Source: Rhizobiaceae bacterium
GTDB taxonomy: Bacteria > Pseudomonadota > Alphaproteobacteria > Rhizobiales > Rhizobiaceae
NCBI GenBank assembly: GCA_029233925.1
Contig: JARGOX010000001.1
Span: forward strand, 181,348 to 245,347
DNA: 64,000 nucleotides
Reading direction: 5' to 3'
Every line of letters starts with the position of its first letter. Within the stretch, counting starts at the first letter, position 1. Below, one piece after another: positions 54,216-62,774 of this stretch. A program made the position numbers and the translations under genes. The notes below the pieces were generated by a model. The model searched no databases. It was not told the DNA's origin and saw only the letters and a program-made list of their open reading frames with translations.

Positions 54216-55397
54216 ATGCAACATCCTGCAGATTCAATTTCCGTAGACTGCAGATTGCGTATTATGATCGTGGTAGGCACGAGACCGGAAGCCATCAAAT
54301 TGATGCCTCTTATTCGTGCCTTGCAACGTCAAAGTTGGTCGTCACTTCGAGTGGTCACGACCGGACAGCAAAATGAACTCCTCGATGATACGCTGCGAGA
54401 ACTGAATATCACTCCGGACATCCGTATCCCACACGAAAGCTCATCTCGACAGCTCTCTCATTTCCTGGGCGATATTTTGAGATCGCTGGATGTTCAGATT
54501 GAAACGTGGAATCCCGATATCGTGATGGCTCAGGGCGATACGACGACGACCCTTGCTGCCGCCATGTGCGCCTTTTATCGGACCGTGGCATTCATCCATA
54601 TCGAAGCAGGCTTACGGTCGGCCAATATACAATCCCCCTTCCCGGAGGAATATAACCGCCGCGCGATAGCACTGGCCACAAATCTCCACTGTGCACCCAC
54701 CACGACGGCGCGCGACAATTTACTGGCGGAAGGCATCCCTCATGGAAACATCATGGTAAGCGGAAACACCGTGATCGACAGCCTTCTTGTCACAGCAGCA
54801 GAAGAAACCGTTCTGCCAGGCGATTTTCCGAGTGAACCTCGGGTCATTCTGGTAACGCTGCACCGCAGAGAAAACTTTGGCAACAAGATGCGTGGAGCAC
54901 TCGTTGCTCTGCGCGATTTTATCGACAAACGACCGGATGTAGCCATTTTTTTCTCATTACATCCGAACCCTGCTTCGCGGATTGAAGTTGAGGCGCAATT
55001 GGGCGGACATCCACGCATTAACCTAACCGAGCCGCTTTCCTACCGTCAGTTGGTCTCGGTCATGAAAGCCTGTTGGTGCGTCGTGACTGACAGTGGAGGC
55101 TTGCAGGAGGAAGCCCCTGCACTTGGTAAACCGGTTCTCATCCTGCGGGATACGACGGAAAGACCTGAAGTCGTGGAAGCTGGCGTGGCGCAGTTGGTTG
55201 GCACCAACAGGGCTGCAGTCTACATGGCTCTTGACCAGCTCTATCAAGATCAGATTGTCTACGCACGAATGTCCAAGGGGGCAATGCCCTACGGCGACGG
55301 CACTGCTGCAGACCGGATCGTCTCGGAGATTCAAAAGCGTTGGGACCAGTACGAATCCCCTTCGCAGCCCGTGAAAGGGCCACGATGGCCGATCTGA
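54216..55397 (+). CDS. wecB: UDP-N-acetylglucosamine 2-epimerase (non-hydrolysing)
   Basis: A 393-residue GT-B-fold epimerase. MIVVGTRPEAIKLMPLIRAL, QGDTTTTLAAAM, HIEAGLRS, LVTLHRRENFG and TDSGGLQEEAPALGKPVL with DTTERPE are all diagnostic. It makes UDP-ManNAc from UDP-GlcNAc. The ATG at 54216 is 2 nt after nfrA; the conserved core begins at 54264, so a shorter form is possible. In E. coli WecB works with NfrA and NfrB in making the N4 receptor glycan, and here all three genes are adjacent, which supports that role. Confidence 0.92.
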   Translation: MQHPADSISVDCRLRIMIVVGTRPEAIKLMPLIRALQRQSWSSLRVVTTGQQNELLDDTLRELNITPDIRIPHESSSRQLSHFLGDILRSLDVQIETWNPDIVMAQGDTTTTLAAAMCAFYRTVAFIHIEAGLRSANIQSPFPEEYNRRAIALATNLHCAPTTTARDNLLAEGIPHGNIMVSGNTVIDSLLVTAAEETVLPGDFPSEPRVILVTLHRRENFGNKMRGALVALRDFIDKRPDVAIFFSLHPNPASRIEVEAQLGGHPRINLTEPLSYRQLVSVMKACWCVVTDSGGLQEEAPALGKPVLILRDTTERPEVVEAGVAQLVGTNRAAVYMALDQLYQDQIVYARMSKGAMPYGDGTAADRIVSEIQKRWDQYESPSQPVKGPRWPI

Positions 55398-56911
55398 CAC
55401 TGGCTATACTGGGATATGCTCTCCTCGCCGTTACGTGCATCATGATTCTGCTCAGCATCGACGATATCATTATTGATTTGTCCTATTGGTGCCTCCGCGC
55501 AACCGGTGGGTTTACCCGGATGAGAGCTCAGCAGGTTAGAGACAAAAGCCTTGAGAAACAGCCCTCAAGGAGGCTTGCGATAATGGTTCCGGCTTGGCAG
55601 GAAAGCGATGTTATTTTGTCTATGCTGCGCAGCAACCTCGAAGTGCTTGACTACGGTAGGGTAGAGTTTTTTGTCGGTGTCTACCAGAATGATCCCGACA
55701 CCCTGGCCGAGGTGAATAAGGCGCGGGACCTGTCAGCCCGCGTTCATGTCGTTATCGTTCCGCACGACGGGCCAACATGTAAAGCCGACTGCCTGAACGA
55801 AATCATCCGAAAGATCAGAACGCTAGACACCGCTCTTTGCGACGATGAAAAATTTGGCGGGTTCATTCTCCACGATGCGGAGGATTTGATTCATCCTCTG
55901 GAACTGAGTCTGTTTAACACGGCCCTTGTGGATTATGATTTCATCCAACTCCCCGTCTATTCCTTTACGCGCCGTACATTCGACTGGTTTGGCGCGGCAT
56001 ATATGGACGAATTTGCGGAAAGTCATGGCAAGGATCTGTTGGTGAGGACCTGGGCCAGTGATTTCACCCCCTGTGCAGGTGTCGGTGCCTGTTTCAGCAG
56101 GAAAACCATAGAAGCCCTTGGAGCCAGCACCCCAAATGGCGATATTTTCAAGCCCGGGTCTCTCACAGAAGATTATAACGTGGCATTTCGGATCGCCGCG
56201 CTCGGGCTGAAATCAACATTTCTGCATTGGCAGGTGCCATTTTTTCTTGATACTCTGGGTGGTCGCGGTGCGCCGCGGCGAATCAAAAAACCGATGGTGA
56301 TTTCCACGCGCGAGAACTTTCCATCGAGCTTTCGGGCCGCCTATCGCCAACGGGCTCGTTGGGTCCTTGGAATCGCAGTGGTCGGCACCCAGGAATTCGG
56401 CTGGCAGGGCAATCTCAGCACTCGCTTTTTTTTGTTGCGGGACCGCAAAGGCCTCCTGGCAGGTCCCCTTATCATTATCGGCTACATCCTGTTTTGCGCC
56501 AGTCTCATCGTCGCCGGCCTTGCCGATAACAATGCGCTTGACGCTCTTTTCAACCATGTTCCTTTTTCCAGCCCGGGATTATTTGTAATAGTCAGCTTGA
56601 TCATGCTGTGGCGCATCCTGCAGAGATACTATTTTACGAAAACACTTTACGGCTGGCGCCACGGCTGTCTTGCCATCCCTCGTGTTCTCATTTCCAATCT
56701 GATCAATTTTTTTGCGGTTGGCCGAGCGCTGCGACTGTTCCTGATCCATTATTTAACTGGAAAGCCTTTGGCGTGGGACAAGACCCCTCATACCTATCCT
56801 GAGGTTTTCCCTACACGTCAGACCGCCCCGGTGCCCGCTGCTCACACTAAAGCGGATAAAAGGCCGCAAAACGCCTGCACCCTTCTGGGAGTCCCTTCAC
56901 GCGAAGATTGA
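55385..56911 (+). CDS. nfrB: NfrB-like family 2 glycosyltransferase
   Basis: A 508-residue inner-membrane glycosyltransferase. Residues 1-35 hold a membrane helix, then a GT2 domain: RLAIMVPAWQESDVI, CKADCLNE, HDAEDLIHP (metal-binding DxD-like), SLTEDYNVAFR and RQRARWVLG (the QxxRW motif). Three to four more helices follow. ATG at 55385 overlaps wecB by 13 nt. E. coli NfrB is about 745 residues with a C-terminal MshEN domain that binds c-di-GMP; this protein ends near residue 508 without it. It should polymerise ManNAc from UDP-ManNAc and pass it through NfrA. Confidence 0.82.
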   Translation: MADLTLAILGYALLAVTCIMILLSIDDIIIDLSYWCLRATGGFTRMRAQQVRDKSLEKQPSRRLAIMVPAWQESDVILSMLRSNLEVLDYGRVEFFVGVYQNDPDTLAEVNKARDLSARVHVVIVPHDGPTCKADCLNEIIRKIRTLDTALCDDEKFGGFILHDAEDLIHPLELSLFNTALVDYDFIQLPVYSFTRRTFDWFGAAYMDEFAESHGKDLLVRTWASDFTPCAGVGACFSRKTIEALGASTPNGDIFKPGSLTEDYNVAFRIAALGLKSTFLHWQVPFFLDTLGGRGAPRRIKKPMVISTRENFPSSFRAAYRQRARWVLGIAVVGTQEFGWQGNLSTRFFLLRDRKGLLAGPLIIIGYILFCASLIVAGLADNNALDALFNHVPFSSPGLFVIVSLIMLWRILQRYYFTKTLYGWRHGCLAIPRVLISNLINFFAVGRALRLFLIHYLTGKPLAWDKTPHTYPEVFPTRQTAPVPAAHTKADKRPQNACTLLGVPSRED

Positions 56912-57433
56912 TCTGCAGGTATCGGGAGGATGTCGTTGAAGGATTGGGTCCCAAACTCCAATGAAGGTCGGAGTCATTATCGGCCAGATGGGCATGGGCG
57001 CTTGACTACATCCAGACGTCGGCTCGTCTGGCCGCACGAAAATTAATCCGACATAACAGTCGGCGTGTAATCGATGCACTCGATTCATAATTTCCTGCTT
57101 CAGTTGCAAACAAATCCACTCGGCAAACTGCATAGTAAATTCAGAGTTGGAAACGGAAGCCGAGATTAGAACCAGGAAAAGACGGATAGGATAATATTCA
57201 TTCAGAAATCCTGTATTCCCACCTGAGCAAAATTGAATTTCTGAGAGCCCAACCAAAAGTCTGGTTGTTTTGGCTTGTTGCTGTAATGAAAAGTCATGGG
57301 CTGCGGTCTTTTGCGCTTTCAGACAGGAGCTCGCCTTCAGGTGTCAGACCACCCGACTGGCGCGCTTTTCAGGGTTGATGTGTAAGCGCAAGATTTTGCA
57401 TTAACCGCGATACCGGGCCACTCCCGCCACAAC
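56912..57433. other. Intergenic region, no gene seen
   Basis: About 520 bp between nfrB and the sugar cassette, convergent. A 119-residue open frame on the minus strand (to 56897) has no domain and overlaps the end of nfrB, so I do not call it. No clear terminator is visible. Confidence 0.4.
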
Positions 57434-58357
57434 CTATCCCAGCTCACTCTTCCACGGCGGGTTTGCGCCGGCGCGTGAGACGGTGACCGCAGCGACGGAT
57501 GCCGCCAGGTGCAGGGCGGCTTCCAGTTCATCTGCCGTGATGGCGCGCAGGCCGGCCTTGCTCAAACGGCCTGCCTGTTTGATGCCAGCCAGAAATCCCG
57601 CGTCAAAGCTGTCACCGGCGCCCACCGTGTCGACAACCTCAATGCGCTGCGATGGCACATCGATCTTGCCGGCTCTGGTCGTGGAACTTGCGCCTTTGGC
57701 CCCGCGTGTCACCACAACGATTGCGGCACCGCCGGCCAGCCAGCCTTCAATGGCCGCGTCGGCATCGCGATCCGGCTCCAGCCAGGCCAGATCCTCGTCC
57801 GAGACTTTGATGATGTCGCTTTTTGCGATCATCCGGTGCATGCGTTGCCTGTGGCTGTCGGCATCCGGAATGAAATTCGCGCGAATATTGGGATCAAGAG
57901 AAATGACGCGCCGATCCGCCTCACGCAGCAGCAAGGCCTCATAGGTCGACCCGCAGGGTTCCGAGATCAGGCTGATGGCGCCGAAATGCAATGCCTCGAC
58001 GTCATCATCCAGTTGCGGAAGGTCCGTTGCGGCAAGCATCCGCAAAGCGGTCTGTTCATCGTAGAACACATATTTGGCGTGGCCCTCCGTCAGTTCGACG
58101 AAGGCCAGTGTCGTGGGGCGGTCGGAGCGCACGCAAAAGCTGCTGTCGACATGGCTGCGTTCCAGTTCCTGCAGCAACTGACGACCAAACATGTCGGTTG
58201 ACAGGCCGGAGAAAAAGCCGGTCTCGACGCCCAGACGGCCAAGGGCAATCGCCGTGTTGTAGACAGCACCACCGGCAACCGGCAGCAGAACGCTTTCACC
58301 ATCCGGCAGTTTTCGAGGCAGCATGTCGATCAGGGCTTCACCGCAGCAGATAATCAT
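57434..58357 (-). CDS. PfkB-family sugar kinase (fructokinase-like)
   Basis: A 307-residue ribokinase-family kinase. IICCGEALIDMLPR and GGAVYNTAIALGRLG at the N-terminus bind the sugar; DTVGAGDSFDAGFLAG near residue 250 holds the catalytic Asp and anion hole (GAGD). ATP is used to phosphorylate a ketose, most likely fructose. It overlaps the isomerase gene by 4 nt; mannose to fructose followed by phosphorylation to fructose 6-phosphate is the simplest pathway. A second, frameshifted copy lies at 50493-51415. Confidence 0.9.
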   Translation of the reverse strand: MIICCGEALIDMLPRKLPDGESVLLPVAGGAVYNTAIALGRLGVETGFFSGLSTDMFGRQLLQELERSHVDSSFCVRSDRPTTLAFVELTEGHAKYVFYDEQTALRMLAATDLPQLDDDVEALHFGAISLISEPCGSTYEALLLREADRRVISLDPNIRANFIPDADSHRQRMHRMIAKSDIIKVSDEDLAWLEPDRDADAAIEGWLAGGAAIVVVTRGAKGASSTTRAGKIDVPSQRIEVVDTVGAGDSFDAGFLAGIKQAGRLSKAGLRAITADELEAALHLAASVAAVTVSRAGANPPWKSELG

Positions 58358-59040
58358 GAAAGCCAGCTTTCGTAGTCGGAGACCAGAAGATGGATCGGGT
58401 CCACATCTTCTTCTATGTTGGAAAACCGCCCGATCGGTTCACGGAAAAGATTGTCGGTCAGGTCATCATTGACAGTCGAGACTTCGCCGATGAGCACATC
58501 GCCACCCTCCCCCCAGAAGGCGTGCCAATTGCCAGGGTGCAGCGTGACGCTTTCGCCCGGCTCCAGGATCAGGGTCTCACCACCGCCAAGCGTGCGGGCC
58601 ATGCCATCACAGACGACCGGGACCAAAGCCCCTTCATCCGGCCTTCCAGCAGCATCCGATTCAAACATCTGGATGGCAAGTTTTGCGCCGCCGCGATTGA
58701 TGATGTCTTCGGTTTTCAGCAGGTGGCGGTGCATCGGTGACAATTGGTCCTGCCGCGAAATCATGATTTTTTCCGCATAACACATGCCCCGACCGCTCTT
58801 CAGATCAGCCAGTGAACCGTTGCGCGTGGTAAAGAGAAACAGCCCCATTTCGTCAAACCGGCCCTCACCATAATCAGTAATGTCCCACCCCAGCCGTGCA
58901 TTGATGATAGTGCCTAATTGGTCGCGGCGGCGCTGCATGTCAGCGGGGGAAAGATACGCAAATGGCGGCAGCCGGAATCCAAAAGATCGGATGAATTCAT
59001 CGGCCTGCCGCACAATGTCATTGACCCTTGAGCGCTTCAT
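58354..59040 (-). CDS. D-lyxose/D-mannose-family sugar isomerase
   Basis: A 228-residue cupin enzyme. MKRSRVNDIVRQADEFIR opens it; the metal site is in SPMHRHLLKTEDI and GNWHAFWGEGGD further on, as in D-lyxose ketol-isomerases. It interconverts D-lyxose and D-xylulose or D-mannose and D-fructose. The ATG lies after a weak site; the gene is 63 nt from the aldo/keto reductase gene upstream and overlaps the kinase gene downstream. The kinase partner favours mannose/fructose as substrate pair. Confidence 0.9.
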   Translation of the reverse strand: MKRSRVNDIVRQADEFIRSFGFRLPPFAYLSPADMQRRRDQLGTIINARLGWDITDYGEGRFDEMGLFLFTTRNGSLADLKSGRGMCYAEKIMISRQDQLSPMHRHLLKTEDIINRGGAKLAIQMFESDAAGRPDEGALVPVVCDGMARTLGGGETLILEPGESVTLHPGNWHAFWGEGGDVLIGEVSTVNDDLTDNLFREPIGRFSNIEEDVDPIHLLVSDYESWLS

Positions 59041-59103
59041 GTCCTGTCCGTCCTTGCTGCAGAAGTCGTCTTCAAGCCATTTTCCGATATGCCGCAGGGG
59101 TGA

Positions 59104-60084
59104 TCAAATGGGAGAGCGGATATGCGCTCTGACCTTCTCATCATAGAAGGCTTTCAGTTCGCTGTGAACCGATTGCGACAGGGCCGGCAATTGGGAGACG
59201 AGCGCATTGGCCGCGACCTGCTGCGGACGTGAGCAACCGGCAATCACGCTGCTGACGGCCGGATGATCCAGGATCCAGCGCAAACTGAAATCGGCGAGCG
59301 TCCAGCCTTCCGGCACAAAGGCCTGAAGTTCCTGTGTCAGTTCGACGCCCTTGGCCAATGCAATACCGGAGAAGGTTTCGCCGACGGAAAAGGCTGCGCC
59401 GTCGCGATTGTAATTGCGGTGATCGGAGGCCTCGAACAGATGATCTGCGGCGAACTTGCCGGTCAGCAGGCCACTGGCCAACGGCAGTCGAACAATGATC
59501 CCGACATTGGCAGCCATTGCTTCGGCAAAGAGCTCCGTACCTGCATCCTGGCGAAACAGATTGAAAATGATCTGCAGCGAGGTGATGTTTTCCTGCTGCA
59601 GACAAATTTTAGCTTCCTCGATGGTTTCGACGCTGGCGCCCCAATTGGCGCACAGACCTTCGGCCTTCAGACGGTCCATGGTGGCGAACAGGTCACCGTG
59701 GCGCAGAACATTGATCGGAACACAATGCAACTGTATGAGATCCAGCGTCTCGACACCCAGCCGCTTTGCAGAGGCTGTCAGATGTGCCCTGATATTCTGA
59801 TAATCATATTTGTCTGGATAGGCCTTTGCGGACCTGCCAACCTTGGTTGCGACCACCGGTGTGGCGCCACTTTGCCCTACATACCGGCCAATCAGTTCTT
59901 CACTGCGCCCGTCCCCATAGACATCGGCCGTATCGAAAAAACTGACCCCTGCCCGTGTTGCCTCCTCCAGAGTGGCCATGGCCCTTGAATCATCAATCGC
60001 TCCAAAATCCCCACCAAGCTGCCAGCAGCCCAACCCGATTTCCGAAACTTGCAATCCCGATTTTCCCAATGTTCTGCGCTTCAT
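59104..60084 (-). CDS. Aldo/keto reductase
   Basis: A 326-residue TIM-barrel oxidoreductase of the AKR superfamily. KSGLQVSEIGLGCWQLGG, FFDTADVYGDGRSEELIG (catalytic Asp and Tyr), the Lys in VVATKVG and LIQLHC with His are present; the NADP site lies near SSVIAGCSRPQQV. ATG at 60084 has GGAATT-type spacing and begins the fold; the frame extends to 60129 without support. It is first in the operon with the isomerase and kinase, so a sugar or sugar alcohol is a likely substrate. Confidence 0.9.
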   Translation of the reverse strand: MKRRTLGKSGLQVSEIGLGCWQLGGDFGAIDDSRAMATLEEATRAGVSFFDTADVYGDGRSEELIGRYVGQSGATPVVATKVGRSAKAYPDKYDYQNIRAHLTASAKRLGVETLDLIQLHCVPINVLRHGDLFATMDRLKAEGLCANWGASVETIEEAKICLQQENITSLQIIFNLFRQDAGTELFAEAMAANVGIIVRLPLASGLLTGKFAADHLFEASDHRNYNRDGAAFSVGETFSGIALAKGVELTQELQAFVPEGWTLADFSLRWILDHPAVSSVIAGCSRPQQVAANALVSQLPALSQSVHSELKAFYDEKVRAHIRSPI

Positions 60085-60713
60085 CAATTCCAGGCCTCTT
60101 TCATCGTTTTTATATCGCCCGCACAACACCCGCGCTTTGGGAAACCAGGTTGCGCAAATTCAACCGATGGCTGCCCACAATCGCGCATTGGGTTCCGGCT
60201 CATGAATTAATTCTCTACCCGAGTGGGTAAGCGGCCAGAATAGTGCAATTTCAATCGATTACAATAGCGTAAAAGCGCTCATTGTGACTGAGTTGACATT
60301 TTGTGTTTGCCGCGTTTCGTGGCTGGATATGCGGCTTGACGAAGATTATTTTCCCGATTATCAGAGTCCGGGATGGTCATTAACCGGACCCTCGGGCCAA
60401 GTCTGCGGAAGATCGGTGACAAATCCATCATTGTCGGAGTGTAGCGCAGCCTGGTAGCGCACCTCGTTCGGGACAAATGAGTTCAAACACGGATTCCCGT
60501 ATTTCCAGTGTTTTCGCTAATAGTTGATCCTCTTTTGTTCACCATAAATCGGAGCGAACCGTTGAATAGCTGAGCGGTAACTGAGCGCATTATACAGGGT
60601 AGTGGCTAGGAACGGCGTATGAAGTCATACGGGAGTTTTCCAATTGTTCCGGAATGCCTTCGCCGCATCGAATCCGCCTAGCAATCGCGGCAAAGACGGA
60701 GAACAATCGTTGT
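60085..60713. other. Intergenic region with a tRNA-Pro fragment
   Basis: About 630 bp with no supportable reading frame. It holds the promoter of the sugar operon at its left end and the 40-nt tRNA-Pro half at 60435-60474. To its right the base composition becomes AT-richer and the genes lack known catabolic roles. Confidence 0.5.
60435..60474 (+). pseudogene. 5' half of tRNA-Pro (CGG anticodon)
   Basis: CGGAGTG (acceptor), TAGCGCAGCCTGGTAGCGCA (D arm) and CCTCG-TTCGGGA-C (5' anticodon stem and loop with CGG at 60469-60471) match rhizobial-type tRNA-Pro. After 60474 the sequence departs: the 3' anticodon strand, T arm and acceptor complement are missing. It cannot fold as a tRNA. Such half genes are left by integration at a tRNA locus. 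Confidence 0.75.
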
Positions 60714-61142
60714 ATGCAACAGTTAATTATATTCTTCACATTCGTTTGTCTTTGCCACCCCGTGAAAGCACAGCCCGAATCCGGACCTACGGAACCGGCC
60801 TATCTATACAAGGCGACCGTTGTGCGCTTTGTTGTTGGTGACACGATTGATGTCGATAACGATACGGGTTTCTATATCTGGATTAAACAGCAGCATTTCA
60901 GGCTGATTGATATTGATGCGTCGGGGATGCGCGACGTTGAGCGACCGCCGGGTTTGGATTCAGTGGAGTATCTCACCGACCTGATCGGTGGCAAAAAAAT
61001 CATCATCCAGACAATCAAGGGCAGGGATGGTGGCGATAGTCGCGGCAAGTACGGGCGTTGGCTTGGGCGGATCTATCTGAATGGAATGGACGTCAACCAG
61101 CATATGATTGATGTCGGGTATGAGATTGAGTATGCCAACTGA
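60714..61142 (+). CDS. Secreted thermonuclease-like (SNase) protein
   Basis: A 142-residue protein with a signal peptide (about residues 1-18, ending HPVKA). The OB-fold nuclease pattern is seen: VVRFVVGDTIDVD, FRLIDIDASGM, then GKYGRWLGRIYLNGMDVNQH. The second Asp of the DGDT motif, the first Arg and the late Arg are kept, but the first Asp is Val and the Glu expected after the DxPE-type turn is Ser/Gly, so activity may be altered or lost. ATG at 60714 begins the signal peptide; an in-frame ATG at 60654 lacks one. It is the first gene right of the tRNA fragment. Confidence 0.75.
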   Translation: MQQLIIFFTFVCLCHPVKAQPESGPTEPAYLYKATVVRFVVGDTIDVDNDTGFYIWIKQQHFRLIDIDASGMRDVERPPGLDSVEYLTDLIGGKKIIIQTIKGRDGGDSRGKYGRWLGRIYLNGMDVNQHMIDVGYEIEYAN

Positions 61143-61306
61143 ATGGCTCCAGGCCGCCGAACCAATTGTCACCCAAAATCTGGCAATTACGCCTCCACTT
61201 TGCAATTGCACCAGTTCGCGCGCCTGAAAAAGACAGCCCCATCCATTGTTCTGAATCAGCGCCGGGCCGATTCTGCTTTGCCCGGCGTGCTCCCACCAGC
61301 AGCTTT

Positions 61307-61329
61307 GGGCGGGAAGCTGACGTTCGCTG
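61307..61329 (+). repeat. 23-bp interspersed repeat, copy 1
   Basis: This 23-bp segment (from GGGCGG to GTTCGCTG) matches 62976-62998 with two mismatches. Both lie in gaps between the small genes of the right-hand region. Possible REP-like or recombination element. Confidence 0.4.
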
Positions 61330-61468
61330 CGGCTGGTACGAACGACGGCTATGCGCGTCTTGCGACGGGCGTCCTTCACCGTGCGATCTGCTGCATCCTG
61401 GTGGCGTGCGAGCTTCTGTCTAATTCTTCACTCCCGAGTGTTGAAGATGAGCCAAATTCTCTCTCTTT

Positions 61469-61510
61469 GAGCCTCTGTGGTTGCCTCCCAGGCGGCAACC
61501 ACAGAGGCTC
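61469..61510. repeat. Perfect 17-bp stem-loop
   Basis: GAGCCTCTGTGGTTGCC (61469-61485) and its exact complement (61494-61510) enclose an 8-nt loop. No T tract follows on either strand, so it is not a classical terminator, though it lies between two genes in the same direction. It may be a palindromic mobile repeat or an RNA hairpin. The other roughly 550 bp between 61143 and 61697 hold no gene. Confidence 0.7.
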
Positions 61511-61697
61511 TTAGGCAATCAGCCTATTTTGTCCCATAAGCGCTGACGGGGAAAGGGTCATATGTGCGGTCATTGGGAGTTTTCCAAGCTGACAACACAC
61601 GATCATTTGAAAACCTGCTTCGAAGCAATTTACAATACTCCATCCATCATATTTAATCATAATCCGCTGATGCAATTGTTTTGAAGGATTATGTTAG

Positions 61698-62198
61698 ATG
61701 TTGAGAGCTCTTATATTAATCACAGTGAAAATGATTATCTGCGCTTTCATTAGCTTTCCGGCTTTTTCCCAAGAATTCTCTGTCAATCCGAATACTGGAA
61801 GCATATCAATAAGCCCAAAATGTTCAAACTGTGCTTACACAGGTTTTTTGTATGAAGCTGCAATTGGCATTGAAGTGCAAAATGTGACCGACACCGACCT
61901 CGAGGTTGGGCTAGTCGCAAACTCTGTTGTGGTAGGTAATTGCGGTGGAGAAAATTATAAGACGAGAGGCCTTGTTCCTATTGAGAATCCAGATTTGGCA
62001 AAGGATTATGATTGGACAAATTTTGCACCAAACATGTCCGTCTTGGTGCAATCATTTATAAATGAGAGATGCTTGGAACAATTCTTTTCTCGAGAAGAAG
62101 CGCGGGTGTCATTGACGCTGTGGGTTCGACTGAACGGAACAATTAAAAGGCTACCAATTCAGGCAGCCAATGTTCCAGTGGCATATAAGAAAAAGTAG
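61698..62198 (+). CDS. Secreted protein of unknown function
   Basis: A 166-residue AT-rich gene. A signal peptide at about residues 1-25 (ending PAFS) points to the periplasm or outside. CSNCAY near residue 33 and single Cys residues further on suggest disulfides. The mature part looks beta-rich. No family recognised. The next gene begins directly after its stop, so they form an operon. Confidence 0.65.
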   Translation: MLRALILITVKMIICAFISFPAFSQEFSVNPNTGSISISPKCSNCAYTGFLYEAAIGIEVQNVTDTDLEVGLVANSVVVGNCGGENYKTRGLVPIENPDLAKDYDWTNFAPNMSVLVQSFINERCLEQFFSREEARVSLTLWVRLNGTIKRLPIQAANVPVAYKKK

Positions 62199-62774
62199 AT
62201 GTCTCGAGGCATGAAGTTGAACGATAATCGCATAGTATCTATTTCAACTGCAATCATGGCGGTTACAGCCTGCGTATCAACCTTTTTAGCGGTGGCGATA
62301 TATATTTGGGGTGGCAAGGAAAGCCAAGGATTTCCGGGATTGGAGGCATCAGTAAAATCAGTAGCTGGCCCCATTTCTGTAGAACAAGGCATCGAAAGAC
62401 CAACCGATTTTGAGACGGCTCGCAAAACAGTTGATGAAAACGGCGATCAAAAATTGTCTTCTATTGAAATAACTGGCGGAAATGCGAGCGCCACTAATAC
62501 TCCAAAGCTAATATCACCCAAATATTTACCTTTTGAAAAATCTGAAATTGTTTTGGAAGGTGGAAGCCTCTCCACACCAGTTGATTTTCCCTCAATTACA
62601 GTGTCCGCTATAAACTGGGGAGGATCGATTCATGTTGCGTTTTCTGGCAAAAATCGAGTCGCCAGAACTTCAGATTTGCTGTTATTTCAGAGCGGCACAA
62701 TGGTCTGCAGCGTAACATTTGGCAGAGTAAATGGAGGGGCATCAACGGTCAAAGTTGCGACGTCTTGCGAGTAG
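62199..62774 (+). CDS. Single-span membrane protein with EF-hand-like loop
   Basis: A 191-residue protein with one membrane helix (about residues 17-34) and a periplasmic C-terminus. DENGDQKLSSIEI near residue 80 has the D-x-[DN]-x-D/G spacing of an EF-hand or dockerin-like Ca2+ loop, though only one is present. The ATG at 62199 is adjacent to the previous stop; MKLN at 62211 is an alternative. No known family. Probably acts with the secreted protein upstream. Confidence 0.6.
   Translation: MSRGMKLNDNRIVSISTAIMAVTACVSTFLAVAIYIWGGKESQGFPGLEASVKSVAGPISVEQGIERPTDFETARKTVDENGDQKLSSIEITGGNASATNTPKLISPKYLPFEKSEIVLEGGSLSTPVDFPSITVSAINWGGSIHVAFSGKNRVARTSDLLLFQSGTMVCSVTFGRVNGGASTVKVATSCE

Larger units (their letters stand above)
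57424..59063 (-). repeat. Direct repeat, right copy (kinase-isomerase cassette)
   Basis: The intact member of the pair with 50483-52121, same orientation. It carries the full kinase and isomerase genes and continues into the aldo/keto reductase gene upstream, which the left copy lacks. The IS5 remnant and the nfrA-wecB-nfrB genes lie between the copies. Confidence 0.85.

Noticed and set aside
56897..57256. A 119-residue minus-strand open frame between nfrB and the kinase
   Set aside because: It overlaps the nfrB end and has no recognised family or start signal.
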